Assembly: GCA_029060725.1 (NCBI GenBank)
Contig: JAIDTL010000030.1
Span: forward strand, 1 to 33,452
DNA: 33,452 bases
Direction: 5' to 3'
Source of the DNA: Muribaculaceae bacterium
Lineage (GTDB): Bacteria; Bacteroidota; Bacteroidia; Bacteroidales; Muribaculaceae
Position 1 is the stretch's first letter. Each line of letters begins with the position of its first letter. This document shows, piece by piece, positions 1-7,489 of this stretch. The notes beneath the pieces are model-generated. The model saw only the letters and a program-made list of their open reading frames with translations. It ran no database searches and was not told the DNA's origin. Made by a program: the position numbers and the translations under genes.

Positions 1-78
1 TCCATAAGCTATTCACATTACTTAATCCTAAAAATTGAATATCTAATTATATTTGGTGGTCTAATCTCATTCGGCACA

Positions 79-408
79 ATGAAAAGCAGTAAAATAAAAG
101 GTTTCTTCTATCCCGGAAACGCTGTGCATGGCGAACCCGATTACGGGCTTGCCGATAATTTCGTGCGTACAGCCGAGGCGTTTGCCAACACCACTTATCA
201 CTGCGTATATATCATCGACTATTTCCGCAAGAACTTCCTGTATGTCTCGCCCAATCCTCTTTTTCTTTGTGGAATGTCGGCTGACGCTGTTAAAAGCAAG
301 GGCTATCAGTTCTATATAGATCATGTCCCGGCTGATGAAGCGGATATGCTACTTGAGATAAACAAGGCAGGATTTTCGTTTATAAATGATGTTCCTTTAG
401 AGGAATAG
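79..408 (+). pseudogene. Truncated PAS-type LuxR-family regulator (N-terminal part only)
   Basis: The 109 residues resemble the N-terminal PAS-like sensor of Bacteroidales LuxR-type regulators, which are usually about 260 residues with a C-terminal helix-turn-helix. The segment around residues 46-100 (YFRKNFLYVSPNPLFLCG, then VPADEADMLLEINKAGF) is the recognisable part. The frame stops with TAG at 406-408, just after VPLEE, where family members normally continue into the rest of the PAS fold. No LuxR HTH follows. Instead, from about base 401 another frame encodes the middle of a Crp/Fnr protein, so the gene was cut by a rearrangement. A TATATTTG box (48-55) could be its -7 element. The protein is probably non-functional. 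The family call is from memory of similar proteins, moderately sure. Confidence 0.6.
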
Positions 409-775
409 AGTTATTGGCTTTTCCCTCGATGATTCACTTCTGATAGACTATGAGAGTGTGATGCACTCCACCAAAATGCGGACAGACATTATAGCTCTTG
501 AAGATTCAGAGGTAATCGTAATCCCGGCAAAGATTATACGAGAAAAGTTGAACCGAGATCATGAACTTAACAAGAACCTGATGAAGGGGCTGTTTGAGCA
601 ACTGTATGATCAGTTCTTGGAGTTTAGTAACCATACTCCAGGGCAAAGGTATCTCCGACTGCTTGACCGTTATCCTCGGATAACTGAAATTGCATCATAC
701 GGAGATATTGCCTCGTATCTCAATATCTCACTCAGTACTTCAACGAATAAACATTCAGAAGAAAATACAAAATAA
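401..775 (+). pseudogene. Headless Crp/Fnr-family regulator with altered C-terminus
   Basis: The frame is open from base 401 and reads through the end of a cyclic-nucleotide-binding-like domain (VIGFSLDDSLLIDYESVMHS, then RTDIIALEDSEVIVIP), the dimerisation helix (LMKGLFEQLYDQFLEF) and the first half of the HTH (RYPRITEIASYGDIASYLNIS). The N-terminal half of the sensor is absent. After LNIS the sequence departs from the expected second HTH helix and ends in STSTNKHSEENTK, a low-quality tail. Nominal starts (GTG 458, ATG 461) lie inside the domain, so this is a remnant and not a small gene. Better-preserved copies of the missing tail occur at 1568-1643 and 2465-2572. Confidence 0.75.
662..730 (+). 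repeat. Crp/Fnr 3'-end repeat, copy A
   Basis: These 69 bases match 2465-2533 at 65 of 69 positions by eye. They encode LDRYPRITEIASYGDIASYLNIS. The similarity starts abruptly at CTTGACC and stops abruptly after the LNIS codons. Copies B and C lie downstream, each after an intervening gene. Confidence 0.85.
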
Positions 776-788
776 AATTATTCAATCT

Positions 789-1550
789 ATGAGAAAACTT
801 ATTTTACTTATTTTGTCAATAACTGCATATTTGAACATCAATGCTCAAACATCTGACGATAGTTGCGTGCAACCGGCGGCAATTGTTGACGGGTTGTTTT
901 TTGACAAATCCATGCATACGAAATCCCTTATTCCCGGAGGATCCACTATGGCCGTCCTTAAAGATCCGGAGGGGAATATGGTTATGGCTGTGTATCTGCC
1001 ACAGGGCTATGTCTTGGAGGAATCTATAATCGAAAAGGCTATTCCGACAGACCGCGTGAAATACGCTAAAAGGTTGCTGCGAGACTATGAAGGCCGCAGA
1101 CCTCAAACGACTGCCAATTATACCGGTATCGGTGTTACCGTTGGAGAACCATTCATCGAATTTGAATATCTTGATACGGAGAATAATGTCTGGAACAACG
1201 AAAAACTGAAAGATAAAGTTTATGTAATCAATCTGTGGCAGACGGAATGCGGGCCTTGCAGACGAGAAATGCCAACCCTCTCTAAATGGAAAGAACAGTT
1301 TCCTGATGTGGTCTTCCTATCAGCATCCCGACACAATACAGAAGAAATACTTCCAATCGTCAATCAACATAATTTTACATGGACACACCTTCAGGAGGCT
1401 ACCGACTTAGTTGCTCTTGTTCGGCAGCAGGGATTTCCCCTGACGATTGTTGTTGATAAGAAAGGAATCGTTCGTTTTGCGAAAGTAGGTGCTTCAGAAG
1501 AAAACCAAGCTGAGGCTGTTTCTATTATTGAAAGATTATCAGGAAAGTGA
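789..1550 (+). CDS. Secreted TlpA/ResA-like thioredoxin-fold protein
   Basis: Starting at ATG 789 gives 253 residues with a clear signal peptide (MRKLILLILSITAYLNINA). The frame is open further upstream to 690, but that part overlaps the Crp remnant and would bury the signal peptide, so 789 is preferred. Residues about 118-253 form a thioredoxin fold of the TlpA/ResA/AhpC-TSA type: VYVINLWQTECGPCRREMP carries the redox pair C154-G-P-C157, and FPLTIVVDKKG supplies the cis-Pro segment. Such periplasmic proteins reduce disulfides, for example in cytochrome c maturation or redox stress. Residues about 20-117 are a lineage-specific N-terminal region of unknown role. It sits between two copies of the Crp 3'-end repeat, so it looks like inserted cargo. 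Confidence 0.85.
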   Translation: MRKLILLILSITAYLNINAQTSDDSCVQPAAIVDGLFFDKSMHTKSLIPGGSTMAVLKDPEGNMVMAVYLPQGYVLEESIIEKAIPTDRVKYAKRLLRDYEGRRPQTTANYTGIGVTVGEPFIEFEYLDTENNVWNNEKLKDKVYVINLWQTECGPCRREMPTLSKWKEQFPDVVFLSASRHNTEEILPIVNQHNFTWTHLQEATDLVALVRQQGFPLTIVVDKKGIVRFAKVGASEENQAEAVSIIERLSGK

Positions 1551-1567
1551 TGTCAGATTGTAATCCT

Positions 1568-1643
1568 TACATGGAAATATTGCCTCTTTCCCAACATTTA
1601 TGGCCGTCAACTTCAAAGAATCAGAGAAATTATAGCATTATGG
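1568..1643 (+). repeat. Crp/Fnr 3'-end repeat, copy C (frameshifted)
   Basis: With one missing base near 1585 this stretch aligns with the second half of copy B. GGAAATATTGCC corresponds to GGAGATATTGCC, and CGTCAACTTCAAAGAAT to CGTCAGCTTCAGAGAAT. In the right frame it encodes GRQLQRIREIIALW, the recognition helix and end of a Crp/Fnr HTH. It is more diverged than copies A and B and has no start of its own. It lies directly after the thioredoxin gene and before the lipoprotein gene. Confidence 0.7.
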
Positions 1644-1684
1644 ACACAAACAAAACGAACAAATAGAAAGGAATATAATGGTAT

Positions 1685-2458
1685 ATGAAACATCTGATTC
1701 TTTTAATTCTGTTGATAGTTCTATTGAGCTGTTGTAGGACGCAAACATTATCCAAAACATCCAATGAAAGAATAATTCATGGATATAGCTATGACAACAC
1801 AACAGGAGAAGGACTTAATGGGACTTTTGTGTACAACCTTACTCAAGGAATAATGACAGTTGCAGATTCAATTGGTAGATTTAAACTAAAAGTAAGCGAT
1901 GGTGATTCCATCCGGTTTAAGTATGTCGGAATGAAAGACAGTGTTATACTTATATCAAAGAAAACTCTTTCATATTTGCAGGTTGGACTGGATACTGCCA
2001 ATACAACTCTAATAGGCAATGAGATAGTCCCAACATTCTATTATTTCAACGAAGAATGGATTCCAGGAGCAAATATAAATATGATCTGTGAGGATTCTAT
2101 ATCCAACATTGAGTTCAATAAGCACAAGGTTAATGGCTGGTATCCGGTTGCGGACTTTCCCGAAAACAACATTGAAGGAAAAGCGTTTGTTACGACAAAA
2201 GATTTTGCCGAAGTTTCTCTTGATACAGTATCAGTTCCGGATATGGCGGTGATTGAAGGAAGGTTGAAAGCGGAGATGATTCAGAAATGGGCTGAGGCTA
2301 CTGAAAGCAGAATTGGTAAACGAATAGGTTTCGTATTTAACGACTCTGTGATAATGGCTCCTACAATAAATTGTCGGATAGGAAGTGGGAGTTTTACAAT
2401 CAATAGCCCAGATAAAGCACTGATGCTCGAAATCTATAATTCATTGAAAGAAAAGTGA
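1685..2458 (+). CDS. Lipoprotein with carboxypeptidase-regulatory-like N-terminal domain
   Basis: This 257-residue protein begins with a lipoprotein signal peptide ending in LLSC (Cys16 would be lipidated). Residues about 30-100 (IIHGYSYDNTTGEGLNGTFV, then GIMTVADSIGRFKLKVSDGD) resemble the beta-sandwich CarboxypepD_reg-like domain that Bacteroidota use on envelope proteins: a first strand with G-x-x-x-D-x-x-T-G-E-x-L, then T-x-x-D-x-x-G-x-F. The C-terminal 150 residues are not recognised; the end (FVFNDSVIMAPTINCRIGSG) recalls SecD-like or TonB-dependent 'P1' segments only loosely. It is flanked by Crp tail copies C and B. It probably sits in the periplasm or on the outer membrane; its function is unknown. 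Confidence 0.75.
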   Translation: MKHLILLILLIVLLSCCRTQTLSKTSNERIIHGYSYDNTTGEGLNGTFVYNLTQGIMTVADSIGRFKLKVSDGDSIRFKYVGMKDSVILISKKTLSYLQVGLDTANTTLIGNEIVPTFYYFNEEWIPGANINMICEDSISNIEFNKHKVNGWYPVADFPENNIEGKAFVTTKDFAEVSLDTVSVPDMAVIEGRLKAEMIQKWAEATESRIGKRIGFVFNDSVIMAPTINCRIGSGSFTINSPDKALMLEIYNSLKEK

Positions 2459-2464
2459 GTATTA

Positions 2465-2572
2465 CTTGACCGCTATCCTCGGATAACTGAAACTGCATCA
2501 TACGGAGATATTGCCGCGTATCTCAATATCTCTCGCCGTCAGCTTCAGAGAATACGCGAAACTTTATCATGA
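2465..2572 (+). repeat. Crp/Fnr 3'-end repeat, copy B (complete tail with stop)
   Basis: The frame encodes 35 residues, LDRYPRITETASYGDIAAYL followed by NISRRQLQRIRETLS and a stop. This is the whole second half of a Crp/Fnr winged HTH. It begins seven bases after the lipoprotein stop codon and has no start codon of its own. It matches copy A over 69 bases but, unlike copy A, keeps the original C-terminus. Confidence 0.85.
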
Positions 2573-2649
2573 TTCAAAAAAATTATTGAGATATGGTCTT
2601 AAATTCGAGAAAAATTTATTAAATTCGCATTTAAATTGAAATAAAAAAT

Positions 2650-3693
2650 ATGTCCAAACCAACAAAATTATATCTTCGCAGGATCCTATTATATACTATA
2701 GCATTTATTCTTGTAGGAGTTGCATTCACTGTATATGCCAATATTCGAGTGGATCGTACTACCAAGGATAAAATATTCCTACATCTTGATTCCGTTCCTT
2801 ACAATAAAGTCGCATTATTGCTTGGTACTAATCCGCTTAATAAGTGGGGAGGTCCAAATTCATATTTTACCAACAGAATTAATACGGCTGCCGAACTATA
2901 TCATGCAGGAAAGGTCGACTTCATCATTGCCAGCGGCGATAACCACACTATAGAATACGACGAACCGACAGCCATGCGTGATTCATTGATTGCACACGGA
3001 GTGCCTGAAAGCAAGATAATACTTGATTTCGCTGGTTTCAGGACGCTGGATTCAGTTGTAAGGGCAAAGGAAATATTTGGTTGCGACTCGCTTACCATAA
3101 TATCCCAGGCTGATCATGATGCAAGGGCATTGTATCTTGCCGAGGCAAATGGAATTGATGCGGTTGCTGCTGTCGCCCCGCTAAGGGCAGGCAGATGGGT
3201 ACGTATCCGTCTGGCAATACGCGAATGGCTTGCAAGAGATAAAATGATACTTGATATTATTTTCGGCAAACAACCACATTTCCTTGGAGATAAAATAGAT
3301 ATTCCCGATATATTGTATCAGAAAAGCTATTCTACAAAAACCGGAATGTCGATGAAGATAGTTCAGCCTGACTATATAGTATCGACTATTGATTCTTTGG
3401 TAGTTGAGTTGTCTAATACCGGAAATGAAGATGCCACTACAGGAGAATGGTTCGAGATAGAACGCCTTTGTGAAGACAGTGTATGGCGAGAGTTTCCTTT
3501 CAATGATGTATTTTTCAATGACCTTGGATATGTAGTATCTAAGGATCGCCCTTTGATAATGACAATTAAGCCATGGTTTTATAAAAAACCATGGAGACCG
3601 GGCAAATATCGCATAGCCAAGAAGTTCCATTATCCTCCAGTTCCTATTATAAAAAGCGACACTGTATATGTCGAATTTGAAGTCAAGGAATAG
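2650..3693 (+). CDS. SanA/YdcF-like DUF218 protein with C-terminal Ig-like extension
   Basis: Residues 10-30 form one N-terminal membrane helix. Residues about 50-215 match the SanA branch of the DUF218 (ElyC/SanA/YdcF) family: VALLLGTNPLNKWGGPNSYF, FIIASGDNHTIEYDEPTAMR, a conserved DFAGFRTLDSVVRAKEIF stretch and TIISQADHDARALYLA. SanA proteins influence envelope barrier function and vancomycin resistance. E. coli SanA is about 240 residues; this protein has about 110 more. Residues about 235-345 (LVVELSNTGNEDATTGEWFE, then WRPGKYRIAKKF) look like a bacterial Ig-like domain of the Big_14 kind, where a pGxYRi.K motif closes the fold. The fusion call is an inference. It lies between the Crp tail and a WYL tail, in the same decayed region. 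Confidence 0.8.
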   Translation: MSKPTKLYLRRILLYTIAFILVGVAFTVYANIRVDRTTKDKIFLHLDSVPYNKVALLLGTNPLNKWGGPNSYFTNRINTAAELYHAGKVDFIIASGDNHTIEYDEPTAMRDSLIAHGVPESKIILDFAGFRTLDSVVRAKEIFGCDSLTIISQADHDARALYLAEANGIDAVAAVAPLRAGRWVRIRLAIREWLARDKMILDIIFGKQPHFLGDKIDIPDILYQKSYSTKTGMSMKIVQPDYIVSTIDSLVVELSNTGNEDATTGEWFEIERLCEDSVWREFPFNDVFFNDLGYVVSKDRPLIMTIKPWFYKKPWRPGKYRIAKKFHYPPVPIIKSDTVYVEFEVKE

Positions 3694-3695
3694 CA

Positions 3696-3941
3696 ATCAT
3701 CAAGATAGATCGTCAGCAGGCACCATACGTTGAGTCAAAGCCATTCCATAAATCTCAGAAAGTAGAGCAGCGTTTTCGAGACGGCAGCATTCAGATTTCC
3801 CTAAAAGTAGTGATTAATAATGAACTCGAGCGTCTGATTCTTGGATATGGGGGACATGCCGAAGTCATAGCCCCACCGGAGTTTCGTGTCAGCGTGGCTG
3901 AAAGCGTAATTAAAGCAGCTTCTCATTATAAGCAAGATTGA
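3696..3941 (+). pseudogene. C-terminal fragment of a WYL-domain transcriptional regulator
   Basis: Directly after the SanA stop codon an open frame without a start codon encodes about 81 residues ending at TGA 3939-3941. It reads PFHKSQKVEQRFRDGSIQIS, ELERLILGYGGHAEVIAPPE and FRVSVAESVIKAASHYKQD. This is the typical end of WYL/WCX regulators: a PxHxSQ strand, a 'hydrophobic-x-N-x-ELxxxILxxG' helix, and a final 'aPxxFRxxV' helix. The DNA-binding and core WYL parts are absent. It is a third regulator remnant in the first 4 kb. Confidence 0.7.
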
Positions 3942-3999
3942 ACCATAATATCAGATGATTTGTTAGAAGGAAAACACTTACCCTTAATTCCACTAAACT

Positions 4000-5187
4000 A
4001 TGAAAAAGACAATCATCATTCTCAGCCTTATCTTCGCTGCAATGTCAGCCAATGCCGACATTAAGGAAAGCCTCATGACCCTTTTGCGCAATCAAGCAAA
4101 AACAAGCCAAACAGCCAAAAAACCGCAACCCTTCAAGATGAGTCAACAGAAGCAAGACTCAATCGTAAGGTCGGTGACAGGTCTCTATTCTAATGGCAAA
4201 ATATCTGCTGATAGTGTCGTCAGCCTTGCTCTATATCACAAGACGGGAAGTCCGGAAGTAGCTGAAAAGCTATTGAAGACAGTCGTATCCGAAAACAATC
4301 TGCGAAGCGTCGCAGAACTCGGAGCCCTCTATGCTCTGACGCCCCAGTTAAGCGGCAAAGCGGCGGATGGCGTTAAGCTTCTTCAGGCAGCCGCCAACGC
4401 AGGCTATAACGACGCCAACGCATATCTTGGAGTATACTACTACAACCATAACGATTTCAAGAAAGCCAAGACATTCTTAGACAAATGCAATCCCTTGGAC
4501 TTAGGAATTGGAAACACCGCCCTGGGAGCCATGTTTCTTCAAGGGAAAGGTGTGAAGACAGATGTGCCCAAGGCAAGGGAATATTTCCACAAAGCTGCAT
4601 TGCAAGGCTATCCACGCGGTGCAAGCCTGTATGGACACAATCTACGTGCCAGCGGTGGCGGTCCGATCGACTATCCTGAAGCTTTCTTCTGGCTATATAT
4701 AGCCGGCGACCTCGGCGACGACACTGCACGTGCCACTCTCGGACGCCAACTTAACGGCGAAAGCTTTGGTGAAGGGGAGGCTGCTGAAGACGGTGAACTT
4801 GCTCTTTACTGGATATCAACAGTAAACAGCATGCAGAACATGAAGAATGAGCCGGTATATAAAGATGGTTTCCTAAAAGGACTCAAGTCAAAGGAGGCTG
4901 CGGCTGAAAAGGGCGACGACTGGGCACGCCTCTACCTCGGAAGTATGAACTTCAATGGCGATTACCTCAACCAAAACTATCCTCAGGCCCTTCGCTATTA
5001 TGAAGCAATTGCCCGCGATGGCAAACTTCCCAACACTGCACTTGCTCTCGTTAATTCCAGACTCTCATATATGTATAAGAACGGAAAGGGCACAAAGGCA
5101 GATGCCACAAAAGCAGCCCGCTACGCAAAAGCTGCAGCCCAATATGGAAGTCTGGGAGCCTATAAGGCTACTGAACACTTAAAATAG
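4000..5187 (+). CDS. Secreted Sel1-like repeat protein
   Basis: The 395-residue protein has a signal peptide (MKKTIIILSLIFAAMSANA) and then several Sel1-like alpha/alpha repeats: LLQAAANAGYNDANAYLGVY, GAMFLQGKGVKTDVPKAREY followed by FHKAALQGYPRGASLYG, YPEAFFWLYIAGDLGDDTAR, and near the end LSYMYKNGKGTKADATKAAR. Sel1 repeats make superhelical protein-binding scaffolds; secreted ones in Bacteroidota are mostly uncharacterised. No catalytic motif is visible. It stands alone, with a strong hairpin (5239-5270) just downstream and convergent leucine genes beyond. The start is set by the signal peptide. Confidence 0.85.
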   Translation: MKKTIIILSLIFAAMSANADIKESLMTLLRNQAKTSQTAKKPQPFKMSQQKQDSIVRSVTGLYSNGKISADSVVSLALYHKTGSPEVAEKLLKTVVSENNLRSVAELGALYALTPQLSGKAADGVKLLQAAANAGYNDANAYLGVYYYNHNDFKKAKTFLDKCNPLDLGIGNTALGAMFLQGKGVKTDVPKAREYFHKAALQGYPRGASLYGHNLRASGGGPIDYPEAFFWLYIAGDLGDDTARATLGRQLNGESFGEGEAAEDGELALYWISTVNSMQNMKNEPVYKDGFLKGLKSKEAAAEKGDDWARLYLGSMNFNGDYLNQNYPQALRYYEAIARDGKLPNTALALVNSRLSYMYKNGKGTKADATKAARYAKAAAQYGSLGAYKATEHLK

Positions 5188-5238
5188 CATACATAACAGC
5201 ATATCATACAACTTTATCAATAGAAAGTTGAGTAAATA

Positions 5239-5270
5239 AAATGGGTGAGTCTCTTAAGACCCACCCATTT
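5239..5270. terminator. Bidirectional terminator between the Sel1 gene and the cimA/leuD/leuC operon
   Basis: AAATGGGTG (5239-5247) pairs with CACCCATTT (5262-5270), with an inner GTCT/AGAC pair. Six T follow on the plus strand and a T-rich run on the minus strand. The hairpin overlaps the stop codon of the minus-strand synthase, so it can end both convergent units. Confidence 0.85.
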
Positions 5271-6822
5271 TTTCTTCCATCAGATTAAGCATCTTAATAG
5301 TCGCCTTTATTGCCGCTTCAGTCTGGTCGGCATCAAGTCCGCGAGTACGATAAATCCTGTCGTTCCATTCCCAGGTGATGACCGTCTGCACAAGAGCATC
5401 AGTTCGGCCACCCGGAGGAATCGACACCACGTAATTGGCAAGATGTGGGAAACGGCGTCCCAACTTCTCCTTGTAAAGCTGCTTCAATGCCTTCATAAAG
5501 GCATCAAACTGACCGTTGCCCGAAGCTCTCACCTCATGCGTCTCGCCATTTATTTCTATCTTAAGCGCAGCCATGGGCTTCAGTCCGTATGCAGTGCTTA
5601 CCATATAGCTAAGGAGTTTCACATGATCTGCCAGTGACTCACTATTGAGCACATCTGAAATAATATATGGAAGGTCTTCCTGCGTCACGACCTCCTTCTT
5701 ATCTCCAAGCTCAATGATGCGAGCTGTCACCTTCTTTGTCTGCTCCGGTGTCAGTTCAAGCCCAAGCTGCTCAAGATTCTTCAGTATGTTAGCCTTCCCG
5801 CTGTTCTTCCCAAGTGCATACTCTCGCTTGCGTCCAAAGCGTTCTGGAAGCAAATCATTGCAATAAAGATTAGCCTTATTGTCGCCATCTGCATGCACAC
5901 CTGCCACTTGCGTGAAGACGCTCTCTCCTGTGATAGGACGATTGGGGGGTATGGCAATTCCAGAATAATTTTCCACCAAACGGCTCACATCGTTCAGTCG
6001 CTCCTCCTTAATATTGGTATGCGCATTGAATTGATCTTTCAGAATAGCCTGCACACTTGCAAGAGGCGCATTTCCCGCCCTCTCGCCAAGACCATTGACC
6101 GAAGTATGGATACCCTTGCACCCTCCAAGCACTGCTGCCAATACATTAGAAATGGCAAGATCATAGTCATTGTGCGCATGGAAATCAAAATGGATGCCCG
6201 GATAAAGCTTCACCATCTTTCGCATGAATAGAAGGAGTTCCAACGGATTCAGAATGCCTAAGGTGTCGGGGAGCATGAAACGCTTCACTCCACAATCCTT
6301 CAGAGCATCCATCATTGAGAAGACATAGTCCGGAGAACTCTTTATGCCATTGCTCCAATCCTCCAAATACACATTCACATTGATTCCCATGTCACGGGCC
6401 ATCTTAATGTTGCGTCTTATATCCTCAAAATGTTCCTCCGGAGTTTTCTTTAGCTGATTGCGGCAGTGATTTTCTGAGCCCTTGCAAAGCAGATTTATAT
6501 TGACGCATCCGCAATCATTGATCCAATTGAGCGAAACGCCATCATCTACAAAACCCAATACCTCCACACGATGCAAAAAACCGGCTTGTCGAGCCCACTT
6601 GCATATTCTGGTTACGGCATCTTTCTCTCCTTCTGAAACCCTGGCTGATGCCACCTCAATTCGATCTACATTCAAATCGTTGAGTAAAGCACGAGCCACC
6701 ATGAGTTTCTCATGAGGCACAAAACTCACTCCGGATGTCTGTTCGCCATCGCGCAGCGTGGTGTCCATAATCTCGACACTCGCGGAGTGACTGCTCATTC
6801 CTTTCTTAATTTCTGTCGTCAC
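5254..6822 (-). CDS. cimA: Citramalate synthase / second 2-isopropylmalate synthase-like enzyme
   Basis: This is a 522-residue enzyme of the alpha-IPM/homocitrate/citramalate synthase family. The HMGL-like barrel spans residues about 15-290: [10 protein letters not shown] (Asp20, Arg24) and FHAHNDYD (His215, His217) bind the metal and 2-oxoacid, and NGLGERAGNA closes the site. A C-terminal regulatory domain (about 390-515) follows. Citramalate synthase condenses pyruvate with acetyl-CoA to supply 2-oxobutyrate for isoleucine; the alternative is a second IPM synthase for leucine. Substrate choice cannot be read from the motifs. Translation probably starts at GTG 6822, which overlaps the leuD stop codon (GTGA) and suggests coupling. 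ATG 6798 (residue 9), preceded by AAGAAAGGA, is the alternative start. The canonical LeuA of this window lies separately at 21495-23003. Confidence 0.75.
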   Translation of the reverse strand: MTTEIKKGMSSHSASVEIMDTTLRDGEQTSGVSFVPHEKLMVARALLNDLNVDRIEVASARVSEGEKDAVTRICKWARQAGFLHRVEVLGFVDDGVSLNWINDCGCVNINLLCKGSENHCRNQLKKTPEEHFEDIRRNIKMARDMGINVNVYLEDWSNGIKSSPDYVFSMMDALKDCGVKRFMLPDTLGILNPLELLLFMRKMVKLYPGIHFDFHAHNDYDLAISNVLAAVLGGCKGIHTSVNGLGERAGNAPLASVQAILKDQFNAHTNIKEERLNDVSRLVENYSGIAIPPNRPITGESVFTQVAGVHADGDNKANLYCNDLLPERFGRKREYALGKNSGKANILKNLEQLGLELTPEQTKKVTARIIELGDKKEVVTQEDLPYIISDVLNSESLADHVKLLSYMVSTAYGLKPMAALKIEINGETHEVRASGNGQFDAFMKALKQLYKEKLGRRFPHLANYVVSIPPGGRTDALVQTVITWEWNDRIYRTRGLDADQTEAAIKATIKMLNLMEEKMGGS

Positions 6823-7418
6823 GCCTTCGCAGCCTCCTCCCAGGCCTCGGTCTTATCCTTATTTTCCAAGAGGAAATCTATGTCATCGAGAGCATTCATC
6901 AGGCAATACTTCTTGTATCCGTTGATCTCGAATTTCTGACTCTCCCCGGTAGACATATTAGTGACAGTTTGATTCGGAAGATCCACTTCCACCTGAGTCT
7001 TAGGGTCTTTCTCTATTGAAGCAAACAGATTAGCCAAAAACTTCTCGCTCACCACTACAGGAAGCACAAAATTATTAAGTTCGTTATTCTTGTGAATGTC
7101 TGCAAAGAAGCTGCTTATCACCACACGAAAACCGTAGCCTGCAATAGCCCAAGCTGCATGTTCGCGACTCGAGCCACTACCGAAATTCTTTCCTGCTACC
7201 AGAATCTCACCGCTATATTTAGGATTGTTCAAAACGAAATCTTCATTAAGCGAGCCATCCGGATTATAACGCCAATCCCGGAAAAGATTTTCTCCAAAGA
7301 AGCTTTCTTCGCGAGTGGTAGCCTTAAGGAAACGTGCAGGGATTATCTGGTCTGTGTCAACATTTTCTAATGGAAGTGGTACACAAGTGCTTGTTATGAC
7401 ATCGAATTTTTGTTTCAT
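6819..7418 (-). CDS. leuD: 3-isopropylmalate dehydratase small subunit
   Basis: The 199-residue protein has the aconitase swivel-domain hallmarks: VDTDQIIPARFLK near the N-terminus and GKNFGSGSSREHAAWAI around residues 77-93, the substrate-binding loop. Length is normal for bacterial LeuD. With LeuC it isomerises 2-isopropylmalate to 3-isopropylmalate in leucine synthesis. It follows leuC after a 71-base AT-rich gap and overlaps the downstream synthase by four bases (GTGA). Confidence 0.97.
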   Translation of the reverse strand: MKQKFDVITSTCVPLPLENVDTDQIIPARFLKATTREESFFGENLFRDWRYNPDGSLNEDFVLNNPKYSGEILVAGKNFGSGSSREHAAWAIAGYGFRVVISSFFADIHKNNELNNFVLPVVVSEKFLANLFASIEKDPKTQVEVDLPNQTVTNMSTGESQKFEINGYKKYCLMNALDDIDFLLENKDKTEAWEEAAKA

Positions 7419-7489
7419 TTCTCTTTGATCAATTTAAACGATTAAACATTTAACCTTTTAAACATCAACTTTCATGAGAGAAAATTGAT

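Noticed and set aside
434..434. Possible tRNA or rRNA genes in the window
   Set aside because: No cloverleaf with a GTTCGAnTC-type T-loop or rRNA-like segment was seen in the intergenic regions.
690..788. Upstream extension of the thioredoxin gene to 690
   Set aside because: It overlaps the Crp/Fnr remnant and would place the signal peptide in the middle of the protein.
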